Origin: an uncultured Prevotella sp.
GTDB taxonomy: Bacteria > Bacteroidota > Bacteroidia > Bacteroidales > Bacteroidaceae
Assembly: GCA_946999045.1 (NCBI GenBank)
Contig: CAMQBR010000008.1
Span: forward strand, 1-64,000
Reading direction: 5' to 3'
Length of the DNA stretch: 64,000 nucleotides
The notes beneath the pieces are model-generated. The model saw only the letters and a list, made by a program, of their open reading frames with translations. It made no database searches and was not told the origin of the DNA. Shown here in pieces: positions 15,675 through 25,892 of this stretch. Numbering within the stretch: position 1 is the first letter of the stretch; every line of letters begins with the position of its first letter. The position numbers and the translations under genes were made by a program.

Positions 15675-18600
15675 ATGAGTGGTATTAGGCAAAGACGTAA
15701 TACTAAGAATATACGCCAACAACAAATGAGCACTAATCAACCAATGGTTAGTACAACTTTCCGCTATTTTATACTTATTTCGTTTTTATTAATAGTTAGC
15801 TCGTTATCAGCAGCAGTAGTACAAGATAGTAAAATCGTTGGTTATGTAACCAATGAACAAAACGAACCTCTAATAGGTGTAACGGTAAAAGTAGAAGGCA
15901 CCAAGAGTGCTGCCATTACCAATGTAGATGGTAGATTTGTGCTCAGTGTTCCGCAACGCTCATTGGCTATCTTAATATTCTCTTATGTGGGATATACCAC
16001 CCAAAAAGTAAAATGTAAAAACCACTCGCATCTTAACGTACAGATGAGTGAAGATGTAAATCGTATAGGCGAAGTTGTTATTCGTGCTAAAAGCAATATT
16101 AATGCCATTGACCTACGAGCCAAGTCGGGTGTAGTAGCTAATGTGGATGTACAACAACTAAAAGACAAGCCCATGATAGATATGGGATTGGCTTTGCAAG
16201 GCATGGTTCCAGGACTGATGGTAGCCAATGCAGGTGAACTAGGAGTAGCTCCTAAGATACGTATTCGTGGTAACTCATCATTCCGTAAAGGCAACATTAC
16301 CAACGAACCATTGTATGTTTTAGACGGACAAATCATCTCTGCAGAAACCTTTTACAATCTTCCTCCGCAAGATATTGCTAGCATAAAGGTATTGAAAAAT
16401 GCTTCGGCTTGTGCACTGTATGGTGTAAAAGCCGCTAATGGTGTGTTGGAAATAGCCTCTCAACGAGGCTATTGTGGCAAGCCAACCATATCTTATAGTA
16501 ATAATATTGGTATAACAGGTCGTGGTAAACGCGGAGTAGAGATGATGGATACAGAAGAAAAGTTAGAGTTTGAACGACAACTTCAAAATCCAGCTACACC
16601 AGGTTATCATTACAGTGCCGACTATTATAATAGATATGAAGCTACTAATCCTAACAAGCAGAAGCTCATTGAAGAAGGTAAAGCCTATCTGCAAAAATTA
16701 AGGAGCATTCATACCGATTGGTTTAAAGAGCTTATTCGTCCTAATATATATCAACGTCATAGCTTGAGTTTGAAAGGAGGTAACGAAGCTACCACCTACT
16801 ATATATCTGCCAATTATGCTCATCAAGGTGGACGAATTAAAGGAAATGATAAGCATAGATATAATATAAGGTTAAGTCTTGACCAACGAATAGGCAAGAT
16901 AGGTTATATGATGCTAGGTGTAAATGGCGGATATGCTAAGACCAATACACCCACAGGAACCTCTTTCGACCCAACTTCTTTGGTATATAATCTTAATCCA
17001 TACGAAACAAGGGATAGCAAACTCTATTCTTATCCTAATAGAACTTTCAAAGATTTGTTGTATCAATACAAGCAAGATAGTACTGATAAAGATGCAGGGG
17101 CATCACTTAATTTTACCCTAACTCCTCTTGCAGGATTAACCATTGCTTACATTGCTGGTATTGATATGAGCTTTTCGGCTAATCATAGTTTTACTCCAGC
17201 CTCATCATATTCAGAACAACATTGTGGTGAAGCGGTATTAAGAAGAGGTATTTATAGTCGTTCTCACAATATGACAACAAATGTTTCAAGCAATTTCCGT
17301 GCAACTTATAATCGTCAGTTTAATGAGGTACACGACCTTACCCTTAGTGCTAATACCGATTATTATTATTACGATAGTGATGGAGTAGGTATTGTTGGTT
17401 ATGGTGTTGGCAATGTAGATGCGCCATCTGCTATCAATCATTCGCTTCATGGTTCACGTCAGCCACAAGTAAGTAACCCAAGAGACAGAAATGCTCAATT
17501 AGGCATTGGGTTTGTAGCTGGTTATAGCTATTGCGATACATACGACCTGTATGCTACTTATAAGGCAGATGCTTCATCTATCTTGCCCAAAGCAAAGCGT
17601 TGGAATTCTGCTTGGGCAGCAGGAATTGGTTGGACTCCTACCAATTATGCGTGGCTAAAGAACAATAAAGCACTTACGGCACTTAACTTAAAAGCATCGT
17701 ATGGCGTTACAGCCAACCTCAATGGGGTATCGGTTTCGCAAACGGTAGGTACTTTTTCTTTTAATAACGGGGGAGGATACGAGGAGACGCGTCCACTTAA
17801 TTTGATAATGCTTTATAACAAAGATTTGCGACCAGAACAAAACAAATCTACCGATTTTGGATTTTCTTTAGGATTGTTTAAGAGATTCAACTTAGACGTT
17901 AACTTCTACGATAGACTTACAGACGAGGCTTTGTTGGATGTACCTATTGCCTCAAGCACAGGTTTTACTATGCTCAAACGTAATGTAGGTGTGTTGGATA
18001 ATCGTGGATGTGAAGTAAGTTTAAGTGCTCGCATCATAGATACTTACGATTGTCAATTTAGTTTATCAGGCAACATTAGTTATAATGAGAATAAAGTTAT
18101 AGATCTTTATGACGGCAATCGATTGTACATGAATGAAGAAGATATTCTGCCAACCTACGAAGTAGGTAAATCTTATGATATGCTTTATGGTCTCCATTCA
18201 TTGGGTATCAATCCGCTAACTGGCTATCCTGTTTATCTTACACCAAATGGAAAAGAGAAACAAGCAGCCGAACGATTAAGCAAAGCCGACTTTACTTCTC
18301 TTGGTCATTTTACTCCTCCGTACAATGGAAGTTTTAATGTAGACTTCCAATATAAAGCATTTGATTTTAGTATGTCGTTCTATTATACACTTGGTGGTAT
18401 TCGTCCTTTCGATTATCAGTACGTCCGTAGTAGCGACGACAGTAACAAAAATGCCATACAAGGTTTAGTAAAAAACATGTGGTTAAAGATAGGTGATGAA
18501 TATAAAATCTATCCTACACCTTTCTATTCCAATGCAGTGGCATACGAAAATAATGCACTTTATCCCACGTCTCGTACCATAGGTAAAAGCGATATGCTCA

Positions 18601-18803
18601 AGTTGTCTATGGTATCCTTGCGTTATCACATCTCAGGAAACTTTCTTCAAAAGCATATACCTTTGATACATTTTGCTTCAGTAGCATTGCAAGGTAGCAA
18701 TCTTTATACGTGGACATCGTATAAAGAGTCTGACCCAGAAAGCGGAAAACTATCAGGAACATTGCAACCTGTATTTACTTTTGCTATGAACTTAACATTT
18801 TAA
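15675..18803 (+). CDS. SusC/RagA-family TonB-dependent outer membrane receptor
   Basis: The 1042-residue protein has a hydrophobic signal segment (about residues 30-47), a CarboxypepD_reg-like domain (about 52-130, with GYVTNEQNEPLIGVTVKVEG), a TonB plug with YVLDGQ and ASIKVLKNASACALYGVKAANGV, and a large beta-barrel ending in aromatic Phe. There is no STN domain, so it is not expected to signal to an ECF sigma factor. The first ATG leaves a long hydrophilic lead; ATGs at 15726 or 15744 would give a more usual signal peptide. It lies 15 bases after the chelatase gene and 8 before its SusD partner. In this operon it probably imports a tetrapyrrole, metal complex or peptide rather than a glycan. 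Confidence 0.92.
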   Translation: MSGIRQRRNTKNIRQQQMSTNQPMVSTTFRYFILISFLLIVSSLSAAVVQDSKIVGYVTNEQNEPLIGVTVKVEGTKSAAITNVDGRFVLSVPQRSLAILIFSYVGYTTQKVKCKNHSHLNVQMSEDVNRIGEVVIRAKSNINAIDLRAKSGVVANVDVQQLKDKPMIDMGLALQGMVPGLMVANAGELGVAPKIRIRGNSSFRKGNITNEPLYVLDGQIISAETFYNLPPQDIASIKVLKNASACALYGVKAANGVLEIASQRGYCGKPTISYSNNIGITGRGKRGVEMMDTEEKLEFERQLQNPATPGYHYSADYYNRYEATNPNKQKLIEEGKAYLQKLRSIHTDWFKELIRPNIYQRHSLSLKGGNEATTYYISANYAHQGGRIKGNDKHRYNIRLSLDQRIGKIGYMMLGVNGGYAKTNTPTGTSFDPTSLVYNLNPYETRDSKLYSYPNRTFKDLLYQYKQDSTDKDAGASLNFTLTPLAGLTIAYIAGIDMSFSANHSFTPASSYSEQHCGEAVLRRGIYSRSHNMTTNVSSNFRATYNRQFNEVHDLTLSANTDYYYYDSDGVGIVGYGVGNVDAPSAINHSLHGSRQPQVSNPRDRNAQLGIGFVAGYSYCDTYDLYATYKADASSILPKAKRWNSAWAAGIGWTPTNYAWLKNNKALTALNLKASYGVTANLNGVSVSQTVGTFSFNNGGGYEETRPLNLIMLYNKDLRPEQNKSTDFGFSLGLFKRFNLDVNFYDRLTDEALLDVPIASSTGFTMLKRNVGVLDNRGCEVSLSARIIDTYDCQFSLSGNISYNENKVIDLYDGNRLYMNEEDILPTYEVGKSYDMLYGLHSLGINPLTGYPVYLTPNGKEKQAAERLSKADFTSLGHFTPPYNGSFNVDFQYKAFDFSMSFYYTLGGIRPFDYQYVRSSDDSNKNAIQGLVKNMWLKIGDEYKIYPTPFYSNAVAYENNALYPTSRTIGKSDMLKLSMVSLRYHISGNFLQKHIPLIHFASVALQGSNLYTWTSYKESDPESGKLSGTLQPVFTFAMNLTF

Positions 18804-18811
18804 ATAAGGTT

Positions 18812-20218
18812 ATGAAAAAGAAAATATATCAATATATATTCTTGTTAAGTTGGTTATTCATAGAAAGCACATCCTTTATTTCTTGTTCGTTGGATATACC
18901 ACCAATGGATATGTTTTCTGATCCAGATGCTATTAGTAATGTAACCAATGCACGCTCGTTTTTGGCATCAGCTTACATATCTTATCCAAATTATCAATTA
19001 GAGTTCTCTGTGTTGGGCAATGATTTTTGTCCTACATCCATCACATATAAAGATATTGCAAAAAACAATTTATACAACTGGCGTGAGAAAGAAATCAGAG
19101 AGCTCGCTCCTAATGTATGGCTTTCATACTATCATGTCATATCTCTTTGCGATGCGTTAGAAGAACGTTTGCCTATGGTGAAGGTTGAAAAAGAGAGTGA
19201 AAAGGATGATTTAGAAAACATTCGTCATGAAGAAAAGGTACTGAAAGCCATGAGTTATTTGCAACTTCTCAAGCTGTTTGCACCAGCATACGATACTAAT
19301 CCACAAGCACCAGGTATTGTACTTAAAAACTATTTAGGTATTGAGAACAAGCAACGAGCTTCTATGAGTGAGTGTGCTGTCTATATAGAGCATTTGTTGA
19401 TAGATGCTATTTCTACTCCTTATCAAGCAAAAAGTAAAGCATGGTTATCGAAAGATGCAGCCACTTATCTACTTGCCGATTTATATCTCTACATGGGACA
19501 ATACGATAAAGCCGCAAAATATGCGCAAAAATTACTTGATAAGATGCCCATTTTTACATCATCATACAAACAAACTTATAACGCATTGTGGACAGAAGTC
19601 AATGCTTCTGAGCGTATTTTTGCCTTTTATATCAATGCCCCAGTGTATGCACAAATAGAGAGTGATAAGACAGAAGGCGACTTCTTTGCGCTAAATCCAA
19701 CATTAGTTTACAATCCAGATGATGAACGCTTTGATGCTGCAATTTATCCTTTTACCATCAATCAGCATACACAACTATTGTTAGGTAAATATAATAAGGT
19801 AGAAAAAGACGGAAAGTTATCACCTTATCTCAATGTGATGCGCCGTTCGGGAATCGTGTTTATTGCAGCTGAAGCATATGCTCGATTAAACCAAAAAGAT
19901 AAAGCACTGGCATTATTAAATGATTATCGCAAGTTAACTGGCAACAAAACATTGTCCAATCAATTATCAAATGATGTATTGATAGATTCTGTTTTAGCCG
20001 ATAAGTACAAAGAGTTTGCAGGAGAAGGTACCAACTTCTTCGATCTTAAACGTACCCATCGACAACCGCTCTATAGGTTATCAGTAGGAGGAAAAAGTGT
20101 TTCATTTACCATTTCTGTCAATGATTATCGTTGGACCTGGCCCATACCAAAATCAGAATACCGCTTCAATGAGCAGGTATCTCAAAACAAAGGTTGGTAT
20201 ATGGTGAAGAGAGATTAA
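18812..20218 (+). CDS. SusD/RagB-family surface lipoprotein
   Basis: The 468-residue lipoprotein (lipobox ending at Cys25, SFISCSLDIPP) has the helical TPR-rich fold of SusD. It includes YLQLLKLFAPAY near the first TPR, AATYLLADLYLYMGQYDKAAKYAQ in the middle, and a C-terminal NFFDLKR and RWTWPIPKSEYRFN signature. It would form the lid over the preceding SusC barrel. It is shorter than carbohydrate-type SusD proteins (often 500-600 residues), in line with RagB-like proteins that bind peptides or other non-glycan ligands. Confidence 0.9.
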   Translation: MKKKIYQYIFLLSWLFIESTSFISCSLDIPPMDMFSDPDAISNVTNARSFLASAYISYPNYQLEFSVLGNDFCPTSITYKDIAKNNLYNWREKEIRELAPNVWLSYYHVISLCDALEERLPMVKVEKESEKDDLENIRHEEKVLKAMSYLQLLKLFAPAYDTNPQAPGIVLKNYLGIENKQRASMSECAVYIEHLLIDAISTPYQAKSKAWLSKDAATYLLADLYLYMGQYDKAAKYAQKLLDKMPIFTSSYKQTYNALWTEVNASERIFAFYINAPVYAQIESDKTEGDFFALNPTLVYNPDDERFDAAIYPFTINQHTQLLLGKYNKVEKDGKLSPYLNVMRRSGIVFIAAEAYARLNQKDKALALLNDYRKLTGNKTLSNQLSNDVLIDSVLADKYKEFAGEGTNFFDLKRTHRQPLYRLSVGGKSVSFTISVNDYRWTWPIPKSEYRFNEQVSQNKGWYMVKRD

Positions 20219-20321
20219 AGATAGCTTATCAACTCAAACTAAAAAAAATGTATTAACTAAAAAAAAACTCAAAAATAGCTCATAAACTAAAGAACTCATA
20301 AACTAAAAAAATAAAATATCT
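20219..20321. repeat. A-rich spacer with short direct repeats
   Basis: The 103-base gap contains ctcataaactaaa at 20279 and 20295 and further aact/aaaa variants, giving an irregular 16-bp repeat. It is likely replication slippage in an A-rich spacer inside the operon; no promoter was seen. Confidence 0.5.
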
Positions 20322-21539
20322 ATGAAGTTAATAAAATTTGCATGGTTTGCACTTTTAGTTTTAGTGCTAACCGTAGGTTGTAAAGAAACCGAAGACGAAG
20401 TAATGGTCAATCAACTCTTGCTTAAAGTAGATGGTAAAGCAGAGATGTCAGAAGATGACAACGATGCCATTAACATTAAAGCAACCCTTGCTTTTGCACC
20501 TAAAGAGGATGTAATGGTTGAACTATCACTGACGGGTAACGATGATAAAGTAGTAACAGTTGCTTCGTTGTCGTTGCAATTCAAAGCAGGTGAAAAAGAA
20601 AAGATTATCAAAGTAACCTCTAACAAACAACGTTTAGTCTTGGGGCAACGTGTAATGACACTCAACATGGTTAAAACTTCTGATACCAATGTAAAGTTGG
20701 TTGCTCCAGAAACATTTACTATTAAGCAGTCAAGCGATATTCCAGCGTTAACCGAAGCTCAAAAAGAATTGCTCAAAGGTTATAAGCAAAACTTGGGAAT
20801 AGACCTGTTACGCTTTATAGGAAAGAAAAAAGTTGAGGCTCAAGTAGTGTATAATAAGGATGATCAAGGTCAGTATTTCCAAAATAAAGCCGAAGATAAA
20901 TTTACAGGTTATACTATCATTACTTTAAGTGAAAAAGCAACAAAAGATAAGCCTGTATTAAAGATGACAGAAAATGCCATGGGGCTTAATTCTTTTTTCT
21001 ATAGCCTATTACGAAGAAAAACGGTAGAAGATAAAGAAACATTCTTAGAGCAACCTAATGGACAAGCTTGTGCTAAAGCAGTGAAGTTCGATAAAAAAAC
21101 AGATACCTTTAGTACATCTTTAGATAGCATTGTGCTTAACACAAAGGACAACAGCGTTGGATTCTTGGGAAAAGCTAAAGATATGTATGAAGATCAAATT
21201 GTTGTCGTTCCGTTTAAGTACGAGTTCTCTGCATGGGATAGATTGCAGAAAATAGCAAAAGAAGGAAAGACTGCAATACAAATAAAACTTTCTTACGAAG
21301 ATAGCCCTCGAATGATACAAATTACAGAAGATGTACTTACTGCAGGAGGATCTATTAGTCCATATCGTTGGCTCAATCATAGTACAATAGATAAAGACGG
21401 ATATGGCAACGAACCTTCTGATTGGATAAAGTCTCAAGGTAAGTTTGATGTAAAGAAAGGTATAATGACTTTCGATTTTCCATGGGACTTTGATGAAGCT
21501 AATGGATATACACAGATACATGTAAAGTACTATCTATAA
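20322..21539 (+). CDS. Surface lipoprotein of a SusCD-type operon (DUF4929-like)
   Basis: The 405-residue lipoprotein has a signal ending in LTVGC (Cys20) followed by KETEDE, an acidic stretch of the kind that exports Bacteroidetes lipoproteins to the cell surface. Residues 30-135 look like a beta-sandwich with alternating hydrophobic strands (Calx-beta or Ig-like). The remainder, with LTEAQKELLKGYKQNLGIDLLRFIG-type helical spacing then beta-rich sequence to the end, resembles DUF4929 as I recall it, but I cannot confirm that. Position between SusD and the M16 peptidase suggests an accessory surface ligand-binding protein. Confidence 0.75.
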   Translation: MKLIKFAWFALLVLVLTVGCKETEDEVMVNQLLLKVDGKAEMSEDDNDAINIKATLAFAPKEDVMVELSLTGNDDKVVTVASLSLQFKAGEKEKIIKVTSNKQRLVLGQRVMTLNMVKTSDTNVKLVAPETFTIKQSSDIPALTEAQKELLKGYKQNLGIDLLRFIGKKKVEAQVVYNKDDQGQYFQNKAEDKFTGYTIITLSEKATKDKPVLKMTENAMGLNSFFYSLLRRKTVEDKETFLEQPNGQACAKAVKFDKKTDTFSTSLDSIVLNTKDNSVGFLGKAKDMYEDQIVVVPFKYEFSAWDRLQKIAKEGKTAIQIKLSYEDSPRMIQITEDVLTAGGSISPYRWLNHSTIDKDGYGNEPSDWIKSQGKFDVKKGIMTFDFPWDFDEANGYTQIHVKYYL

Positions 21540-21576
21540 TAAGTATGTGTACACCCAGCAATAAGAAACTATAATT

Positions 21577-24405
21577 TTGAAACGAATAAAATATAACATT
21601 TTCTTTTTGCTTTTGTGCTTCATTGCCACTTCATTGCAAGCGAATGCTAAGCGCAAAAGCATTTTTTTTACCCTTCCCACTCATGCTGTGGAAGGGCTTT
21701 TACCCAATGGCTTACGTTATATCCTTATGCACAACGAGCAACCTGCACATTGCGTGGAGATGCGATTGGTAATGCATACAGGTTCTTTAGTTGAGGAAAA
21801 CAACCAAAAAGGCTGTGCTCATTTTCTTGAACACTTATCTTTTGAGGGTACAAAGCATTTTCCAAAACGTTCACTTGTTAATGCTTTTGAACAGCAAGGC
21901 ATGAAGTATGGTCGCGACATTAACGCCTTTACGGGGTTCGATCGTACCGTGTACAGCTTGTCGTTGCCCTTTGTCAATGCTCAACAGCAAACCAAAATTC
22001 TAAGCTTATCATTACGTGCAGCAGCCGATTGGTTAGGCAATATAGTCTTTAATGATACAAAGATAAGGCACGAAAAAGGTGTGATATTAGAAGAGTTACG
22101 TAGTTATATGTTGCCAGATAACTTTTATAGTCTTAAAATAGGGCATGGGCGTTATGCACACCGTATGCCTTTGGGTAGTGCGGATGATATTTGCAACGTT
22201 ACTCTTTCAACTCTGCAACAATATTACAGCAAATGGTATCTACCCCAAAATGCTACGCTTATTATGGTAGGAGATATGGATGTGCAAGAGGTTCAACGCT
22301 TGATAGCTGAAACATTTGATGTAAAATCTGTAAACAAACGTGCCACATCTATTCCCAACTATCCTCTTATATATAATAAAGGTGTAGCGTGGAGTCAAAT
22401 TGTAGATAGTTTACAAACTGCTAATAAGGTAGAACTCATAGTGCCGCATACCGTAAAATTCACGGCTACCTTAGATGATAAGGTGCAGCGAGAACGTACA
22501 AAACTCTTGTTAACTTTACTTGAAAACAGATGCAGAGTTTTGAATTTGTGTTGCAATGTGTACGATAACTGGTATCTAAGCAATACAAATCATTTTGTAT
22601 TTTCGTTTAGTCAAGCCGATAAATGCAAACTTTTGTGCGACATAGAAGCCTTGTCAGCCGAGTGTCAACGCATTATTCAACAAGGAATCTGTTTGCCCGA
22701 ACTCAATCATTTCATTGCCAATCAACAGCAAAAGATAGTTGCAGAGAATATAGATAAGGTTTCATCTGAATTTTGTGAAGACTTTATTGATTATACCTTG
22801 CACAATGATAGACGAATATATACTTCCAGTCAAGCAGAAAAAGTAAAAGTACTGCTGGCTCAAACTCAAAGCAAAGATATAGTTAAGTTGCTCAAACAAA
22901 TATTGAAGTCGATGCGGCAAAGCCTCTTAATTGCTTGTACATCTAACGCAACCACCCATTTATCCCAACAAGAGGTGATGCAGGCATGGCAGAAAGGTAA
23001 GCATTTAAGTTTGAGTACTTACAATTTTCAAGCCATAAAACCTGCAACTCAAGCGCAGCGTATGCAATGCCCCATATTGCTAAGAGGTAGCAAAAAATAT
23101 AATACTGAAGTAGTAAAACATCGCATAGAGTACTCTTCTATTGGTGTAACTAAAGTGTTGTTATCCAATGGATTGTGTATTCTTCTTAAGCCAACTCCAC
23201 GTTCAGACAACATGATGTATATGGCTCTCTTGGGTAGAGGAGGTATAGCAGATGTTACCCCCCAACAGCAAAAGCGCTATCATGAGGCGTTTGGCTATGT
23301 GGATATGGGCGGATTGCAGCGAATAAGTGCCGACTCGTTGTCTGCTATCATGATACAAGACTCGCTTTCTATGGCGGTAGGAATAGACGAATATTGGCAT
23401 CAATTATTAGCTTCGTGCCCTGTTAGTAAGTGTGGTGAATTAACTAATTTGGTATATGAGAAAATAATTCACCCAGCACTCGACCGATCTACGTTTAATG
23501 ATATGCGCCAAGACGAGATAAAGAGCTTTGGAAAAGAAACATTATTGCAACGTATGATGAAACGAGATGTAGACAGAATGATAGATGCCTGTATCGATTC
23601 TTTACTACAAAATGGCATTTATGCCCGCCACACCATGACGTTATCCGATTGGCAACAACTCAATCTTGATACGTTGGCGCAATACTATAAGCAGACATTT
23701 GCCGATATGCAGCACACAACACTCATTGTTACAGGCAATTTCTCTTTGAAGAGCGTGCTACCTCTATTGGTAGATGTGTTTGCTCATATGCCACAACAAG
23801 CTCAACCAACATTACATCCTCGTACATTGATTGTACCTGATAAAGAGGTTAGAGAGGTATTTACAGATGATGAAATGGGTAACAAAGCTACTCTTAACAT
23901 CGTGTTACCTCTGCGCTATGAACCCAGTTTGCAGTCATCGTTAACGCTCAAACTTATACGCGACCTCATACAAGAGCAGCTCATTAACGTACTTCGTGAG
24001 CAGCAACATATTGTGTATTCGCCCTACGCCGATTTGTATTACGATGGTTATCCACAGCAACGAGCTTACTTTAGAATAACTATAGATATGGCTAAAGATA
24101 ATTTGCAGAAGGTAGAAAACATGGTAAATAGTATCTTGGCTCAGTTGGGTAAGAAACCTGTGAACAAGGACGATTTGGATAAAATGAAGCAATCGTTTAT
24201 GGTAACCAAGCAACAAGCCCTTTCAGATGCAACGCCTGTGGAGTGGAAAAATGCCCTTATCTCGTTGGTGAAGAACGGAGAAAGCATAGCCGACTTTGCC
24301 CATTACAATGAGCGTTTGCAGCAAATTACCCCTGAAGATGTACGAAAGATGTTTGCAGAGAAAATAAATTTGAAACATAAAATAATATTAGTAAAACAAC
24401 AATGA
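21577..24405 (+). CDS. Periplasmic M16 (pitrilysin/insulinase-type) zinc peptidase
   Basis: The 942-residue two-domain protein has a signal peptide (cut near residue 24, after QANA). The catalytic site is intact: HFLEH (His82, Glu85, His86, the inverted HxxEH zinc motif) and the third ligand in EKGVILEELRSY (around Glu172). The second half (from about 510) repeats the fold without the motif, as usual. The start is TTG, supported by the signal peptide placed directly after it. It overlaps the next gene by 4 bases (ATGA). An envelope peptidase in an uptake operon suggests degradation of a peptide or protein that carries the cargo. Confidence 0.92.
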   Translation: MKRIKYNIFFLLLCFIATSLQANAKRKSIFFTLPTHAVEGLLPNGLRYILMHNEQPAHCVEMRLVMHTGSLVEENNQKGCAHFLEHLSFEGTKHFPKRSLVNAFEQQGMKYGRDINAFTGFDRTVYSLSLPFVNAQQQTKILSLSLRAAADWLGNIVFNDTKIRHEKGVILEELRSYMLPDNFYSLKIGHGRYAHRMPLGSADDICNVTLSTLQQYYSKWYLPQNATLIMVGDMDVQEVQRLIAETFDVKSVNKRATSIPNYPLIYNKGVAWSQIVDSLQTANKVELIVPHTVKFTATLDDKVQRERTKLLLTLLENRCRVLNLCCNVYDNWYLSNTNHFVFSFSQADKCKLLCDIEALSAECQRIIQQGICLPELNHFIANQQQKIVAENIDKVSSEFCEDFIDYTLHNDRRIYTSSQAEKVKVLLAQTQSKDIVKLLKQILKSMRQSLLIACTSNATTHLSQQEVMQAWQKGKHLSLSTYNFQAIKPATQAQRMQCPILLRGSKKYNTEVVKHRIEYSSIGVTKVLLSNGLCILLKPTPRSDNMMYMALLGRGGIADVTPQQQKRYHEAFGYVDMGGLQRISADSLSAIMIQDSLSMAVGIDEYWHQLLASCPVSKCGELTNLVYEKIIHPALDRSTFNDMRQDEIKSFGKETLLQRMMKRDVDRMIDACIDSLLQNGIYARHTMTLSDWQQLNLDTLAQYYKQTFADMQHTTLIVTGNFSLKSVLPLLVDVFAHMPQQAQPTLHPRTLIVPDKEVREVFTDDEMGNKATLNIVLPLRYEPSLQSSLTLKLIRDLIQEQLINVLREQQHIVYSPYADLYYDGYPQQRAYFRITIDMAKDNLQKVENMVNSILAQLGKKPVNKDDLDKMKQSFMVTKQQALSDATPVEWKNALISLVKNGESIADFAHYNERLQQITPEDVRKMFAEKINLKHKIILVKQQ

Positions 24406-25295
24406 ATACAAAAATTATAAACTCTTTTATTATTACCTTGGTGTTGTCAATATACACCAGCAATATCAAGGCGCAAGTAAATACTCCCGAGGCTTATCGC
24501 TTGTATAATGATAAAGGCCAAACTATGAGCTATCCGCAGCTCATATCGCAGTTGAGTAAGGCTGATGTAGTGTTTTTGGGCGAGATACATAATTGTGCTA
24601 TGACTCACTGGCTGGAGCTTCGCATTCTGCAATCACTTTATCAAGTACATGGAAACAAACTGTCTTTGGGCATGGAAATGCTCGAAGCTGATAACCAGTT
24701 AGTGTTGAACGAATATCTGCAAGGACTGGTGTCCTCCGATAGATTTGAGTCAGAAGCACGTCTTTGGCCCAATTATTCTACCGACTATGCTCCTTTGGTA
24801 AGCTTTGCTCGTGAGCATCATCTACCAGTATGGGCAACCAATGTACCACGAAGATATGCCGCTATGGTGAAAGAACATGGCTTACACTTTCTGGCTTCAC
24901 TTTCAAAAGAAGCCCAACAGTACTTTCCGCCTCTGCCCATTGCCTATCAAAAGAATGAGCAAGCCGAACAAGGATTTGCTTTGATGCAGATGATGAGAGG
25001 TAAAAAAACGGGCGATGCCAACAACCATTTATCCGAAGCACAGGCTCTGAAAGATGCTACTATGGCATGGAACATAGCAAAACATGCACAGGAAAAGTTG
25101 TTACATATCAACGGCAACATTCATTCAGATGCTAAAGAGGGCATTCTTACGTATTTGCGTCAGTATGCTCCTCACAGAAAAGTTATAACCGTAAGAGCTG
25201 TTCGGCAGGAAGATATATCAAAGTTAGAAGATGCTTACAAAGGTTTAGCCAACTATTATATATGTATTCCTGAAGATATGGCAATGTCGTATTAG
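24402..25295 (+). CDS. ChaN-like haem-binding/TIKI-superfamily protein
   Basis: The 297-residue exported protein (signal ending near KAQ, residue 25) has the ChaN/DUF399 signatures: FLGEIHNCAMTHWLELRIL, the GMEMLEADNQ segment and a later NGNIHSDAKEGI block whose His is expected at the active site. Campylobacter ChaN binds two cofacial haems and is iron-regulated; relatives are TIKI-type metalloproteases. There is no lipobox cysteine, so it is probably periplasmic. It is the last gene of the six-gene operon and is followed by a terminator hairpin. Confidence 0.88.
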   Translation: MNTKIINSFIITLVLSIYTSNIKAQVNTPEAYRLYNDKGQTMSYPQLISQLSKADVVFLGEIHNCAMTHWLELRILQSLYQVHGNKLSLGMEMLEADNQLVLNEYLQGLVSSDRFESEARLWPNYSTDYAPLVSFAREHHLPVWATNVPRRYAAMVKEHGLHFLASLSKEAQQYFPPLPIAYQKNEQAEQGFALMQMMRGKKTGDANNHLSEAQALKDATMAWNIAKHAQEKLLHINGNIHSDAKEGILTYLRQYAPHRKVITVRAVRQEDISKLEDAYKGLANYYICIPEDMAMSY

Positions 25296-25356
25296 ATAGA
25301 TTAGTACACGGGTTGACAAGTTTACGAGTAAATCATAGCACTATATAATAATGTTA

Positions 25357-25395
25357 GGGGAAACAAACTTCTTGTTATGAGCAATTTGTTTCCCC
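25357..25395 (+). terminator. Stem-loop ending the chelatase-to-ChaN operon
   Basis: ggggaaacaaa (25357-25367) pairs perfectly with tttgtttcccc (25385-25395) across a 17-base loop, 61 bases after the stop. Confidence 0.7.
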
Positions 25396-25547
25396 CTTAT
25401 TTTTGTTGAATATTTTGACATTTTCTTATTTTCAAAATAGAAAAGAAATACTATACATCTATGAGCTTAAATAGCTACCTTTCTTTTTTTTTTTACTTAA
25501 AGTTATCACCTTATGTTATTAAATGGTGTAGTTAACCCCTCTAAAGT

Positions 25548-25572
25548 ATGCAAATAGTGCTGATATTTGCAT
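25548..25572. repeat. Small palindrome atgcaaata / tatttgcat
   Basis: 9-bp perfect arms (25548-25556 and 25564-25572) with a 7-base spacer, in the 600-base gap before nfeD. The rest of the gap is AT-rich, with the decamer ctcgtatttc twice (about 25663 and 25701). A binding site is possible; no gene is present. Confidence 0.45.
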
Positions 25573-25762
25573 GGTATTTTGCCCTTATTTCTATGAATTA
25601 ATAGGTATATTTTGTAGTATATTTTTCTTAACTTATTAATTGTTAATATGTTATAAAATTCTCGTATTTCAGAGCAAGGATGCACTTGTTTGTAAATATG
25701 CTCGTATTTCGAGGGTATGTTAAATATTTTCTTAATAGAAAAACTTAAAATATGATGTTTTG

Positions 25763-25794
25763 CTTGTACAATTCAAAATAAAAAACTATCTTTG
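25763..25794 (+). promoter_or_regulatory. Promoter of the NfeD-SPFH pair (CTTG / TATCTTTG)
   Basis: CTTG at 25763-25766 and TATCTTTG at 25787-25794, 20 bp apart. The leader is about 90 bases. Confidence 0.6.
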
Positions 25795-25892
25795 CAAAGG
25801 TAGATAATATCATAGAATGCCAACCTGCTAACCAGTGAGATAAATAATAAGAAGAATGCCCATGAGAGGCTCAACACATTTACGATAAAAAT

